Of a DNA stretch of 64,000 nt, positions 25,784-34,483 are shown piece after piece. The stretch's first letter is position 1. Every line of letters starts with the position of its first letter. The stretch covers positions 1 through 64,000 of the forward strand of contig JAFGSW010000058.1 of assembly GCA_016934415.1 (NCBI GenBank), read 5' to 3'. A program made the translations under genes and the position numbers. The notes beneath the pieces were generated by a model that saw only the letters and a list, made by a program, of their open reading frames with translations, was not told where the DNA came from and did no database searches. This DNA comes from Spirochaetales bacterium. Lineage in GTDB: Bacteria; Spirochaetota; Spirochaetia; SZUA-6; RPPD01.

Positions 25784-27362
25784 ATGATACTGACGACTGG
25801 CAGGCAATCGGTTTTAGCCGCGTGGGGGTTGATCAACATCGTTCTGTACGTCTTTCTGCGGATATTTTTTTTTCGTGACCACCCCGCTTGCGCCGCTCGG
25901 CGTGGTCTACGCCTGCGTGTTTTTGCTGGCCGAGCTGTTCCTCATCACCCAGAACGCCGGCTTTTTCCTGACGATCTGGCGGGTTGCGAGAGGGGCGCGG
26001 GCCGCCGCCCGACCGGCGCCGGAACCGCCGGCCCTTGTTCCGGGCGCTTATCCCCGCGTGGCGGTGCTCGTCGTCGCCCGGCACGAGCCGAGGGACGTCC
26101 TGGAGCCGACGGTGACGACGCTGCGGAACCTGAACTATCCGGCCAAGGATCTGTTTTTCCTCGACGATTCGACCGAGGAACGATATATAAAGGAGGCCGA
26201 CGAGCTCGCGGTCGAATATTCGCTTTCGGTGTTTCGCCGGGAAAAGCGCCACGGCGCCAAGGCCGGCATCATCAACGATTTTCTGAAGACCATCGACCAT
26301 CCGTACGTGGCCATATTCGACGCCGATCAGAACCCCATGCCGGATTTTCTGCTCCGTGTCGTTCCGATATTGGAACAGCGGGAGAAGCTGGCCTTCGTGC
26401 AGACGCCCCAGTTCTACACCAATCTCGACGTCGGACCGGTCGCCAAGGCCGCGGGCATGCAGCAGGCGATTTTCTACGAAATTATCTGCGAGGCCAAGGG
26501 CTCCAACCGCTCCATGTTCTGCTGCGGCACGAACGTCGTGTTTCGCCGGCGGGCGCTTGACGAGATCGGCGGCTTCGACGAGGAATCGGTGACCGAGGAT
26601 TTTTCGACTTCGCTCAAGCTCCAGTATCACGGCTGGGATTCCTACTACTACAACCACGCCGAGGTCTTCGGGATGGGGCCCGAGACCCTGCCCGTGTACT
26701 TCAAGCAGCAGATGCGCTGGGCGGCCGGCACGACGAACGTGTTCAAGAAGATTCCGGGCTATTTCGTACGGGGGCCGAAGAAACTCTCGTTTACCCAGTG
26801 GCGTGAGTATTTTCTTTCTTCCTCATACTACTTTATCGGCCTGGCGTTGTTCATCCTCATGCTTTCGCCGATCGTGAACCTGTTGTTCGACGTCACCCCC
26901 TTCGTCGGCAACGTGTCGCTGTATCTTCTCACGTTCCTGCCTTATTTCTTCATCACCCAATTCCTCTTTATTCTCACGATGATGGACAGGAAGTATTCCT
27001 TCTCCCAAATCTATCACGGCGTGATCCTCACGTTTTTAAGCGTCCCCATCCAGATGGCCGCCGCGGTCAGGGGGCTGTTCTCCAAGAAAAAGATTTTCGC
27101 GATCACGACGAAGGGGAAGAACGTGACCCTTCCGTTTCCGATGCTTATCCCTTACATCGCATTCATGGCCTTGAGCGTCGTCGCATTGGCCAAGGGAATC
27201 GTCATGTACTTCGTTTTGCACGACCACGCGTTGGTGATGAACGACGTCTGGGTGGTCCACAATTTGTTCATTTGCCTCAATATTTTTTATTTCAACAAGA
27301 AAATCAAGCTGCCGCAAACCGCGGAGGAGAAAACGAATGGAGACCCGGGACGAGGTGATTAA
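25784..27362 (+). CDS. membrane processive glycosyltransferase (family 2), interrupted at a T9 tract
   Basis: A cellulose-synthase-like GT2 enzyme. Catalytic motifs in order are FLDDST, FDADQNP, TEDFSTS and QQMRW. A cluster of C-terminal membrane helices follows (about residues 305-460 of the downstream frame). The intact downstream frame starts at GTG 25875 without a ribosome binding site. An upstream frame from ATG 25784 (AAAGG before it) encodes a membrane helix, GLINIVLYVFLRIFFF, and breaks at T9 (25865-25873). Dropping one T fuses the frames into a normal two-helix N-terminus. It likely polymerises a beta-glycan at the inner membrane from a nucleotide sugar. The break may be real, a slippage site or a base-call error. 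Confidence 0.8.
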
Positions 27363-27573
27363 AAAAATCGAACGGGCCGTGCTGACCGAGGAAAACGCGG
27401 TCCAGCTCTACGCCCGGCACCTGAAGGCGATCATGAAGTGGAGCGGCCTCGCGAAAAAGGACCGGGCGGAAATCGAGGAGACGCTGAATATACTCATCCG
27501 CGATTCCCATTGTCACGCCGTGGCTCTGAGGGGAATCCGCGAGCGCCTTCTGAAAGGAGGCGGTGATGTTTAA
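27337..27573 (+). CDS. small ferritin-like protein
   Basis: A 78-residue all-helical protein. The first helix carries LTEENAVQLYARHL and the second ends in DSHCHAVAL, placing Glu and His where half of a ferritin-like di-iron site would be. GGAGGAG precedes the ATG, which lies inside the end of the glycosyltransferase gene (26-base overlap), and the stop overlaps the next start. It probably pairs with the next protein to form a four-helix bundle. Function unknown. Confidence 0.6.
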   Translation: METRDEVIKKIERAVLTEENAVQLYARHLKAIMKWSGLAKKDRAEIEETLNILIRDSHCHAVALRGIRERLLKGGGDV

Positions 27574-27766
27574 GCGAGAGGATTTTCTCCGTTATTTCGA
27601 ACAGATTTCCCGCCTGGAAAGGGAGATGATGGAAAATATCGACGATTTGCTGAGGCTCGTCGAGAGCGGCGAATACCGAAGCGTCCTTGAGGTGATCAAG
27701 GCCGATGAGGTCCGCCATCTGGCGATGGCGGTCGACATCGAAAAGCGCTTCGTGAGCGGTGAGTAA
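27566..27766 (+). CDS. small ferritin-like helical protein
   Basis: A 66-residue two-helix protein with LEREMMENIDDLL and IKADEVRHLAMAVDIEKRF. The DEVRH motif matches the metal-binding second helix of ferritin-like domains. GGAGG lies five bases before the ATG at 27566, eight bases inside the preceding gene. With the preceding 78-residue protein it forms a tandem of two half-bundles. Confidence 0.6.
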   Translation: MFKREDFLRYFEQISRLEREMMENIDDLLRLVESGEYRSVLEVIKADEVRHLAMAVDIEKRFVSGE

Positions 27767-27778
27767 ACCGAGCGGCCC

Positions 27779-28585
27779 GTGGAACGACTTCGCCTGCACA
27801 AACACCATGAGGAATCGATCGAGAATATGATCCGGGAGCTCGAGCCCGATCCGTCGCTTCAGGCTCTCATTCTCGGCGGCTCGCTCGCGCACGGGTTCGC
27901 GGGCCCGGAGGCCGACATCGACGTCACGCTGGTCGTCCCGAGTGACGAGCTCGAGAGGCGGAGGCGCGAAAACAAACTCCACTACGTGACGCGCACCCCC
28001 TGCACCTACGAAGGCGGGTACGTCGACGGCAAGTATGTCGATCGTGCGTTCCTGGAGACGGTGGCGGAGCGGGGGAGCGACCCGGCTCGCTTCGCCTTTC
28101 AGGGGAACACGATCCTGTTCTCGCGCGTGGACGGTCTCGACGCCCTCCTTGAACGGATCGGGCGGTTTCCCGTCGGGGAGAAGGATGAACGGGTGCGGCG
28201 TTTCGCCGCCCAGCTTTTCGCCTGGCGCTGGTACTTCGGGGAAGGAACGCGGCGGAATAACCGCTACCTCGTCACTCTGGCTCTTTATAAAATCGTTCTA
28301 TTCGCCGGCCGGATTGTTCTCACCGTCAACGAGCTGCTTTACCCGTACCACAAATGGTTTCTGCGGGTGCTCGAGGGCGCCCCGCGAAAGCCGGAAGGAT
28401 TCATGCGCGCGATCCGGAGACTGCTCAAGTCCCCCTCGAAGAAAAAGGTCGGGGAACTCGTGCAGAGCGTCTTCGCCTTCGCCGGCGTCGACTTCGCCGA
28501 GGCCGAGGCGGTCTGGCCGACGCGCTTCATGAAGGACTCGGAGCAGAGGTGGCTGGAGGGCGAGGCGCCGATCGATGACCTCTAG
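27779..28585 (+). CDS. nucleotidyltransferase-fold protein
   Basis: A 268-residue cytoplasmic protein. LILGGSLAHGFAGPEADIDV gives the GSxxxG and DxD motifs of the polymerase-beta-like nucleotidyltransferase fold (residues about 30-52). The rest is helical. GTG start at 27779, 12 bases after the ferritin-like gene, so probably one operon with the glycosyltransferase. Targets of this superfamily range from antibiotics to tRNA and proteins; none can be assigned. The TAG stop starts repeat copy B. Confidence 0.7.
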   Translation: MERLRLHKHHEESIENMIRELEPDPSLQALILGGSLAHGFAGPEADIDVTLVVPSDELERRRRENKLHYVTRTPCTYEGGYVDGKYVDRAFLETVAERGSDPARFAFQGNTILFSRVDGLDALLERIGRFPVGEKDERVRRFAAQLFAWRWYFGEGTRRNNRYLVTLALYKIVLFAGRIVLTVNELLYPYHKWFLRVLEGAPRKPEGFMRAIRRLLKSPSKKKVGELVQSVFAFAGVDFAEAEAVWPTRFMKDSEQRWLEGEAPIDDL

Positions 28586-28764
28586 CCGGTCGATGAAAAA
28601 GAACAACTTTTTCATCGACCGGTTGATGAAATTGACGGTGTTTTATTTTCATTTCAGCAAAAAAATATGAGCTGTGTTTTTCCCCAAAACGGTTTATAAT
28701 GGGCCGTCAATTTTCTGCCGAATTATGGAAGGTTTTATAAAACCGTATTCGGTTTATAAAAGCC
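28583..28764 (+). repeat. composite hairpin element, copy B
   Basis: Begins at the TAG of the nucleotidyltransferase gene. Hairpin 1 is CCGGTCGATGAAAAA/TTTTTCATCGACCGG (28586-28622). GAAATTGACGG (28628-28638) pairs with CCGTCAATTTTC (28704-28715). TATAATGGG precedes the second repeat arm as in copy A. Hairpin 2 has TTTTATAAAACCG, loop TATT, CGGTTTATAAAA (28733-28762). Confidence 0.75.
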
Positions 28765-28813
28765 TTGGTGGCTCGCACGGGAGATTCGACGTCATAAGGA
28801 AAAGGAGGCCGAC

Positions 28814-29350
28814 ATGAAACCTCGCGGTTTGTTAATGATCGAGCACCGGCTCATCGAGAAGACGCTCAAGCTCGCGGAACGCGAGAGCGAACGGGTGCGC
28901 GCGGGTCGCGTCGACACGCTGTTCATCGACACCGTGGTTGATTTCATCCGCACGTACGCGGACCGGACGCACCACGGCAAGGAGGAGGACATCCTCTTTC
29001 GTGAGCTCGAGAAAAAACCGCTTTCTCAGGCGGACGCCGCCGCCATGCGGGAGCTCGTCGAGGAGCACACAACCGCGCGCCGGACCACGGGCGAGCTCGT
29101 CAAGGCGAACGCCGATTTTCTCGCCGGGCGCGAGGAGAGCCGGGCCGTGATCTTCGAGAAGCTCCAGTTTCTCACCGGCTTTTATCCCAAGCATATCGCC
29201 AAGGAGGACAAGGCGTTCTTCCCGGCCACCGAGAAGTATTTCACCGCCGCCGAGCTCGAGGCCATGCTCGCGGAATTCCACGAATTCGACCGTCGCATGA
29301 TCCACGAAAAGTACGAGGGGGTGTACGCGGCGCTGGCGAAAAGGGGTTGA
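28814..29350 (+). CDS. hemerythrin-like protein
   Basis: A 178-residue four-helix protein of the hemerythrin HHE family. Candidate metal ligands are EHRLIE, RTHHGKEEDILF, VEEHTTARR and YPKHIAKEDKAFF, the usual His/Glu spacing for a di-iron site. It may bind oxygen or sense iron or nitric oxide in the cytoplasm. AAAAGGAGG lies upstream of the ATG. It follows the ferritin-like cluster, separated by repeat copy B. Confidence 0.88.
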   Translation: MKPRGLLMIEHRLIEKTLKLAERESERVRAGRVDTLFIDTVVDFIRTYADRTHHGKEEDILFRELEKKPLSQADAAAMRELVEEHTTARRTTGELVKANADFLAGREESRAVIFEKLQFLTGFYPKHIAKEDKAFFPATEKYFTAAELEAMLAEFHEFDRRMIHEKYEGVYAALAKRG

Positions 29351-29417
29351 TGTCGTCATAATAAACGTATAACAATTATAACGTAGATAATTTTTCTAAC
29401 ACCAGCTGGAGGAAAAA

Positions 29418-29867
29418 ATGAAAAAGGCATTGTTGTTGATCGCGTTATTCGCTACGGGGAACGCGTTTCTCTCGGCTCAGAATCTCATCATGATTGAATT
29501 TAAATACAGCAGAGTCACCGTTGAGACGACGCAGACGGCTGATGGAAAAATTTAGAAAAAGACGATCGATCACGGCCAGAACGATGTGGATCTTCAATTG
29601 AGAGATCTGATTGAATTTAATCTGAAAAACAAAAGCTATCGTGTCACCGGTAATATGAAAGATGCGAATTTCATCATAAAACTACATTCGTTATTTTCAG
29701 GCACAATGCAGTATTGTTGGTATTCTATAGAAGTTGAGATATATGACAGTAAAGAAAATCTTGTCGATCGAAAACTATTCGAAGGTTGGCAGGTAGCTTT
29801 CGATAAATTGACGAAGACCGCTTCAAACGATATCACCAATTACATTATGGGAAAAGTGGCCAAATAA
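29418..29867 (+). pseudogene. exported protein gene interrupted by an in-frame TAG
   Basis: ATG 29418 has GGAGG upstream and encodes a signal peptide MKKALLLIALFATGNAFLSA. The frame hits TAG at 29553-29555 (codon 46), then continues without any stop for 103 more codons to TAA at 29867. The downstream part is protein-like (EFNLKNKSYRVTGNMKDANF; YSIEVEIYDSKENLVDRK). Total would be 149 codons. A nonsense mutation is the simplest reading; stop readthrough is possible. Composition is more AT-rich than the neighbours. No family recognised. Confidence 0.65.
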
Positions 29868-29896
29868 CACAAAAAAAGCATGGTAGAGGAGTCAAG

Positions 29897-30199
29897 ATGA
29901 GCTCCATGCCTTTCGATGATTACGACCCGAAGCTGGACAACGGGATCAGCGGCATCCTCACGTCCGAAAACGACACGCTCGATTTTTCGATCAGGAAGGA
30001 AGACCTCGCCATCACAACCTTGCCGGTCACGACCGAGGAAGTGCGGATCGGCCTGGACAAGATCGTGGAAGTGCGGGCCAAATCCTCCCTCGGCAAGCAC
30101 TTTCTCACGATCATTCCAATGCGGGCCGACCTCTTCAAAAACTTCGGCGATACCGTGGAAAACGAGCTCGTCCTGTATGTCAAGCCGAAAAACAAGTAG
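29897..30199 (+). CDS. small protein of unknown function
   Basis: A 100-residue acidic cytoplasmic protein opening MSSMPFDDYDPKLDNGISG, with GAGGAG upstream. No domain recognised. The TAG at 30197-30199 is followed in the same frame by a further 25 coding-like codons (SMFKVSEEMRLHLAEKELKR, then a TGA at 30275-30277), so the gene may once have been longer. Confidence 0.55.
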   Translation: MSSMPFDDYDPKLDNGISGILTSENDTLDFSIRKEDLAITTLPVTTEEVRIGLDKIVEVRAKSSLGKHFLTIIPMRADLFKNFGDTVENELVLYVKPKNK

Positions 30200-30274
30200 A
30201 GCATGTTCAAGGTCTCGGAGGAGATGCGCTTGCACCTGGCGGAAAAGGAGCTTAAGCGGCTCGAACCGCCCTCC

Positions 30275-30310
30275 TGAAAAAAAGCCGCTTGAAGCGTTTT
30301 CAAGCGGCTT
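30275..30310 (-). terminator. rho-independent terminator of asnA
   Basis: On the minus strand AAGCCGCTTGAA and TTCAAGCGGCTT form a 12-bp stem, followed by a run of seven T. It lies about 100 bases after the asnA stop. Confidence 0.75.
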
Positions 30311-30418
30311 GTGCATTCTTCCACCTTATTCTATCGTCTTCATCGTCTTGCTTTTTTCATGCCTGCGCGGGCGAGCCATCCGGACGCATGCGTCCGGTGC
30401 GTGCTGCCCGTCACCCTT

Positions 30419-31549
30419 CTACTCCAGCACGTGGATGTTCTTCTTGGCGCAGATGTCCTTGAGGATCTGCGGCCAGACCGAGACGGTCACCTCTCCCAGG
30501 TGGGCGGTGCGGAGCAGGTACATGAAGGTGCGCGCCTGCCCGATGCCGCCGCCGATGGAAAGCGGGATCTCGTCGTTGACGATCATCTTGTGGTAGGGGA
30601 GCTTGAGGAAGTGGGTGAGGCCGCAGATTTCGAGCTGCCGCTTCAGGGTCTCCTTCGTCACCCGGATGCCCATGGAGGTGAGCTCGTGGCGGCGGCGCGT
30701 GACCGGGTTCCAGACGAGGATGTCCCCGTTGATGCCGTGCCGGACCTTGCCGTCCGCACCCTTCGTTTCCGTGACCCAGTCGTCGTAGTCGGCGGCGCGC
30801 ATCTCGTGCGGGTAGCCGTCGGCGAGCTTCCAGCCGATGCCGATGATGAACACCGCCGGGCATTCCTGCAGGATCCTCGTCTCGCGCTCCTTGCGCGGCA
30901 GGTCGGGGTACTTCTCGAGCAGGTCCTCGGCGTGGATGAAGGTGAGCTCCTCCGGGAAATCCGGGTATTTCCCGTCGGCCAGCTCGGGGAAGAGCTTCCG
31001 CGCGTGGAGGCCGGCGCCGCGGATCACCTTCCAGATTTTGCGGACGACTTCTTTCAGGAACTCCAGGGTGCGCTGGTCGGCGGTGACCACCCGCTCCCAG
31101 TCCCACTGGTCCACGTAGCAGGAGTGGTCGTGGTCGAGGAAATAGTTTTTGCGCACCGCGCGCATGTCCGTGCAGATGCCCTCGCCCACCGTGCAGTCGA
31201 ACTGCTTCAGGGCGAAGCGCTTCCACTTGGTGGCCGCCTGGACCACCTCGGCGTCGATCGGGTGCTTGTCGTAATCGTTGGAGATGTGGAAGCCGATGGG
31301 CGTGCGCGACCCGTCCCGGTCGAGGAGGTCGTTCATGCCCGAGTCGCGGTCCACGATGAGCGGGACCTGCACCATCTGCAGGCCGAGCTCGCGGCAGAGG
31401 TTCGTCTCGATGTCATTCTTCACTTCGTAGACGGCTTGCATGCGCTTCTTGGGCGGCAGGAGGGGCGTGTAATCGGAGGGCAGGACTTTTTCGAGGTCTT
31501 CGTAATTCCCGATGCCGGGGCCGGCCAGGTCGGCCTTCTTGTCTTTCAT
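30419..31549 (-). CDS. asnA: aspartate-ammonia ligase (AsnA-type asparagine synthetase)
   Basis: A 376-residue enzyme making asparagine from aspartate, ammonia and ATP. It shows class II synthetase-like folds with LGLQMVQVPLIVDRDSGMNDLLDRDGSR near the N-terminus and GGGIGQARTFMYLLRTAHLGEV near the C-terminus, both typical of AsnA. It is longer than the roughly 330-residue E. coli enzyme. AAAAGGAG lies upstream. AsnA occurs in several spirochaetes. Monocistronic, with its own terminator. Confidence 0.9.
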   Translation of the reverse strand: MKDKKADLAGPGIGNYEDLEKVLPSDYTPLLPPKKRMQAVYEVKNDIETNLCRELGLQMVQVPLIVDRDSGMNDLLDRDGSRTPIGFHISNDYDKHPIDAEVVQAATKWKRFALKQFDCTVGEGICTDMRAVRKNYFLDHDHSCYVDQWDWERVVTADQRTLEFLKEVVRKIWKVIRGAGLHARKLFPELADGKYPDFPEELTFIHAEDLLEKYPDLPRKERETRILQECPAVFIIGIGWKLADGYPHEMRAADYDDWVTETKGADGKVRHGINGDILVWNPVTRRRHELTSMGIRVTKETLKRQLEICGLTHFLKLPYHKMIVNDEIPLSIGGGIGQARTFMYLLRTAHLGEVTVSVWPQILKDICAKKNIHVLE

Positions 31550-31639
31550 GGCGGGTTCTCCTTTTCTTGCGTGAAAGCTTGATATGATGACACCCGTGAA
31601 GCGGGTGCGGGCAAGCGATTCAAAGGGGAGAATGACTCA

Positions 31640-31926
31640 ATGAATCAGGAATCGATGAAACCTGTCAAGCGTTTTTCTCCGAGGACGAATTCCGAAAAAT
31701 CCTTTTTAAAAAGCTGGACCGGTGCCGCAATCGGAATTACTGAAACGAATCGTACTTTTTCTCGATTCGGCCGGAATCGATTACCTGTTGACCGGCTCGC
31801 TCGCGTCGAGCCTTCAGGGTATTTGAAATCCAAAAAGAAGCGATTGATCCGGCATGCCTCGCCGAGTGGGTCGAAAAGAGGGGACTGAAATCCGAACGGG
31901 ATGAAACGCTCGCGCTCTCGGAATAA
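31640..31926 (+). pseudogene. decayed nucleotidyltransferase (AbiEii/DUF6036-like)
   Basis: Pieces of one protein lie in different frames. From 31725 a frame encodes ELLKRIVLFLDSAGIDYLLT followed by GSLASSLQG and stops at 31824-31826. This is the typical N-terminal nucleotidyltransferase motif. From 31825 another frame encodes AIDPACLAEWVEKRGLKSER and ends at TAA 31926, like the C-terminus of such proteins. The middle, including the DxD motif, is missing. The remnant is probably of a toxin-antitoxin or defence nucleotidyltransferase. Confidence 0.55.
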
Positions 31927-31941
31927 CGGCGCGTCGCTCGC

Positions 31942-31969
31942 TTGACATTCGGAACTGAAGTATTATGCT
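31942..31969 (+). promoter_or_regulatory. promoter for NadM/Nudix gene
   Basis: TTGACA (31942-31947), 16-base spacer, TATGCT (31964-31969), about 75 bases before the ATG at 32044. The leader contains a degenerate copy of the GAAAAAGTGGAGCTTTTT hairpin (31975-32008). Confidence 0.6.
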
Positions 31970-32043
31970 TTATCAGCTATTGAAAAAGTGGAGCTTTTTT
32001 AAAAGTCGTAGTTCGCCGGAGAGGCGGATGAAGGAAGACAGGA

Positions 32044-33063
32044 ATGAAAAAATACGATTTCGCCGTGGTCATCGGCCGGTTTCAGCCGTTCCACGCCGGA
32101 CACGCCGCGCTCTTTGAGCACGCCCTTTCCATTGCCGATCGCGTTATCCTTATCCTCGGCTCCTTTCACGCGTCGCGATCAGTCCGCAATCCCTGGAACG
32201 CGCGGGAGCGGGAGGAGATCATCCGCGCCTCGCTCGCCGGGGCGTCCGCGGACGGCTCCGCGATCGTGCCCGTGCCCGATTCCGCCTACAACTTCAACGA
32301 CTGGCGCCTGCGCATCCAGCGCGAGGTGACGCGGCGGGCGGGCGGCGGCTCGGTCGCGATCGTCGGCCACTACAAGGACGACACCTCGTACTACCTCGAC
32401 TCTTTTCCCGGCTGGGCGCTTGAGGCGCTCCCGGCCCAGGCGGACGGCGTGAGCTCGACCGACATCAGGGACGCGATTTTCGGCGGCCGCCTCGCGTCGG
32501 TCCGGGGCGCGCTCTGCGCCGGCGCCTTCGACTGGCTCGAGCGCTGGACGGCCGAGCCGGGCTACCGGAGCCTGGTCGAGGAGTACGAGTTCATCCGCGC
32601 CTACCGGAAGCAATGGGAGGGGGCGCCGTACCCGCCCACCTTCGTCACCGCGGACGCGGTCGTCTTCGCCCTCGGCTGCGTGCTTCTCGTCAGGCGCAAG
32701 ACGAACCCGGGCAAGGGCCGCCTCGCCCTGCCCGGCGGGTTCGTGAACGCGGCCGAGACGATCGAACGGGCCTGCCTGCGCGAGCTCCGCGAGGAGACGT
32801 CGCTCGACGTCGGCCACGCCCAGCTCCGGGGGTCGATCCGGATGAGCCAGGTGTTCGACCATCCCCTGCGCGACCCGCGGGGACGGATGATCACCCACGC
32901 CTTTATGTTCGAGCTGGGCGTAAAGGCCCTGCCCGCCGTCAAGGCTGGCGACGACGCGGCCGAGGCCGCCTGGTTTCCGCTCTACCGGCTCGAGGAAGAG
33001 GAGGAGAATTTCTTCAGCGATCACGCGCAGATTATCAAGTACTTCGTGAACAGGATGCAGTAA
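32044..33063 (+). CDS. bifunctional NMN adenylyltransferase / Nudix hydrolase
   Basis: A 339-residue fusion. Residues 1-180 are a NadM-type nucleotidyltransferase with the HxGH motif HAGH (17-20, in GRFQPFHAGH) and a C-terminal SSTDIR motif. Residues about 200-335 are a Nudix domain with the box GGFVNAAETIERACLRELRE leading to EE; the usual Gly after it is replaced (EETSL). The first domain makes NAD from NMN and ATP. The second in homologues hydrolyses ADP-ribose. Such fusions are known in several bacteria. AGGA lies close to the ATG. Confidence 0.92.
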   Translation: MKKYDFAVVIGRFQPFHAGHAALFEHALSIADRVILILGSFHASRSVRNPWNAREREEIIRASLAGASADGSAIVPVPDSAYNFNDWRLRIQREVTRRAGGGSVAIVGHYKDDTSYYLDSFPGWALEALPAQADGVSSTDIRDAIFGGRLASVRGALCAGAFDWLERWTAEPGYRSLVEEYEFIRAYRKQWEGAPYPPTFVTADAVVFALGCVLLVRRKTNPGKGRLALPGGFVNAAETIERACLRELREETSLDVGHAQLRGSIRMSQVFDHPLRDPRGRMITHAFMFELGVKALPAVKAGDDAAEAAWFPLYRLEEEEENFFSDHAQIIKYFVNRMQ

Positions 33064-33108
33064 TCTTTTTTTCCGGGAACACCGGGGACGGCGTCCCGGA
33101 AAAAAAGA
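33064..33108. terminator. bidirectional terminator hairpin
   Basis: TCTTTTTTTCCGGGAAC and its near-complement ending CGTCCCGGAAAAAAAGA flank a short loop, giving T-runs on both strands. It separates the NadM/Nudix gene from the convergent MtfA-like gene. The remaining gap to 33303 is pyrimidine-rich with ATCCGCG-type repeats from about 33265. Confidence 0.8.
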
Positions 33109-33303
33109 TATAAAAAAAGGAGAAGGGTTATCATGATTTATGGAAACTGATGATGCCCCTTCGACTCATTCTGTCGGCGATTATTTTTTATAATTCCTAC
33201 AACCTGGATTCTCTTTTTTTGAATTCCTGCGAATTTCATTACTCCATCAACTCTTTTTATTTTCTCATCCGCGCTATCCGTAGTTTTGCTTCTTTTGTTC
33301 GCT

Positions 33304-34107
33304 TCATTCGTGTAATCCGTTCCTATCCGTGTCATCCGTGGTTCCCTTTCGCAGCGGATCCTGCTTCAGGAACGCTTTGAGCTCCCCGTACACCTCGGGA
33401 AAATGCCGCCGCAGGACCGCGGGGCGCTCGAAGAACTCCTCGCAGGCCACCGCGAAGAACTCGGCCGGCGATTCCGCGGCGTAGGAATTGATGTACGTGC
33501 CGAGGCCGCTCTCCAGCCGGCGAACCGTTTCGCCGTACGCCGCGGAAAAGACGCGTTTCCAGCGCGCCGGGTCGAGGTCGTCCCCCAGGAAGGGGCAGCC
33601 GTCCATGGCCCGGTTCGAGAGGTCGAGCTTGTGCGCGATCTCGTGGATGACGACGTTGAAGCCGTCGCCCCAGCCCGAGGCCTCCACGTCGCGCCAGGAG
33701 AGCGTGATCGGGCCCAGGTAGTCGACTTCGCCGGCTACGGTCTCCGTGTATTCCTCTATGGCCGGCCCGAAGCGGCGCTTCCGTTCCCGCCTGACCGAGC
33801 GCGGGGCCACGAAGATCGTCCTGAAATCGTCCAGCCACTCGAGGCCGAGGGCGAGGACCGGGAGCACGGCCTGCACCGAGATCGAGAGGATCATGTCCGG
33901 TTCGATGACGATCCCGCGCTCGGGGACGAACTCCTTCTCCGCGGCGAAAATCTCGGCCAGGCCCTTAAGCCTTCGGATCTCGTCTTCCGCCAGGCGGGCG
34001 AGAATCGGGTGCTGCTCCAGGGCCCATTCCCAGGCCCCGTCGTCGAAGAGGCCTCGTTCGAGAATTTTCCGGCGGCGCCGGGATTTGAAGAAGGAGAAGA
34101 GTCCCAT
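33304..34107 (-). CDS. MtfA-like zinc metallopeptidase (M90)
   Basis: A 267-residue cytoplasmic protein. HEIAHKLD gives the HExxH zinc motif (about residue 155), and the preceding GWGDGFNVVI and later SYAAESPAEFFAVACEEFF match MtfA peptidases. MtfA in E. coli binds the Mlc repressor and affects sugar PTS control. The last dozen codons (GTTDDTDRNGLHE) are encoded by the GGATGACACGGATAGG-type intergenic repeat, so the C-terminus has probably been extended into repeat DNA. Confidence 0.88.
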   Translation of the reverse strand: MGLFSFFKSRRRRKILERGLFDDGAWEWALEQHPILARLAEDEIRRLKGLAEIFAAEKEFVPERGIVIEPDMILSISVQAVLPVLALGLEWLDDFRTIFVAPRSVRRERKRRFGPAIEEYTETVAGEVDYLGPITLSWRDVEASGWGDGFNVVIHEIAHKLDLSNRAMDGCPFLGDDLDPARWKRVFSAAYGETVRRLESGLGTYINSYAAESPAEFFAVACEEFFERPAVLRRHFPEVYGELKAFLKQDPLRKGTTDDTDRNGLHE

Positions 34108-34483
34108 CGGGCTACTATATAGTGCGCCCCCGGCCGGGGCAAGGCGATTTCTTTTCTCGCCGTAGGCGGCGAAGCCGGGGTGGTTCGACGCCTCTCTTTT
34201 AGCCTGTTTTTATTTTGCCGTCACTATGCTTCCGACAAGTTTTTCCCTTCGTAGAGAACGGGATGGCTCCACCAGTCGGTGGAGCCCAGGGAGGGCCTTT
34301 GTGGTTCGACAAGCTCACCACAAGTGCAAAGGCCCTCCCGCGACGCCGGCTTTAGCCGGCGAACCCTCCCAAACCCGCCCGCTTCGGACATCCTGTCCTC
34401 AGAGGGCTCCGGACACCCGCCATCCTTGGCGGGAAGGGAAAGAGAGGAAAAATAAGGATACTCTCAGATCAAATGAATAACAG
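34108..34483. other. palindrome-rich gene-free gap
   Basis: No gene. It contains a hairpin GGCTCCACC/GGTGGAGCC (34265-34286) and the palindrome TTGTGGT-TCGACAAGCTC-ACCACAA (34299-34323). The latter is nested in longer complementary arms GGAGGGCCTTTG and CAAAGGCCCTCC. Part of the dispersed GGTTCGACAAGCTCACC class. Confidence 0.6.
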
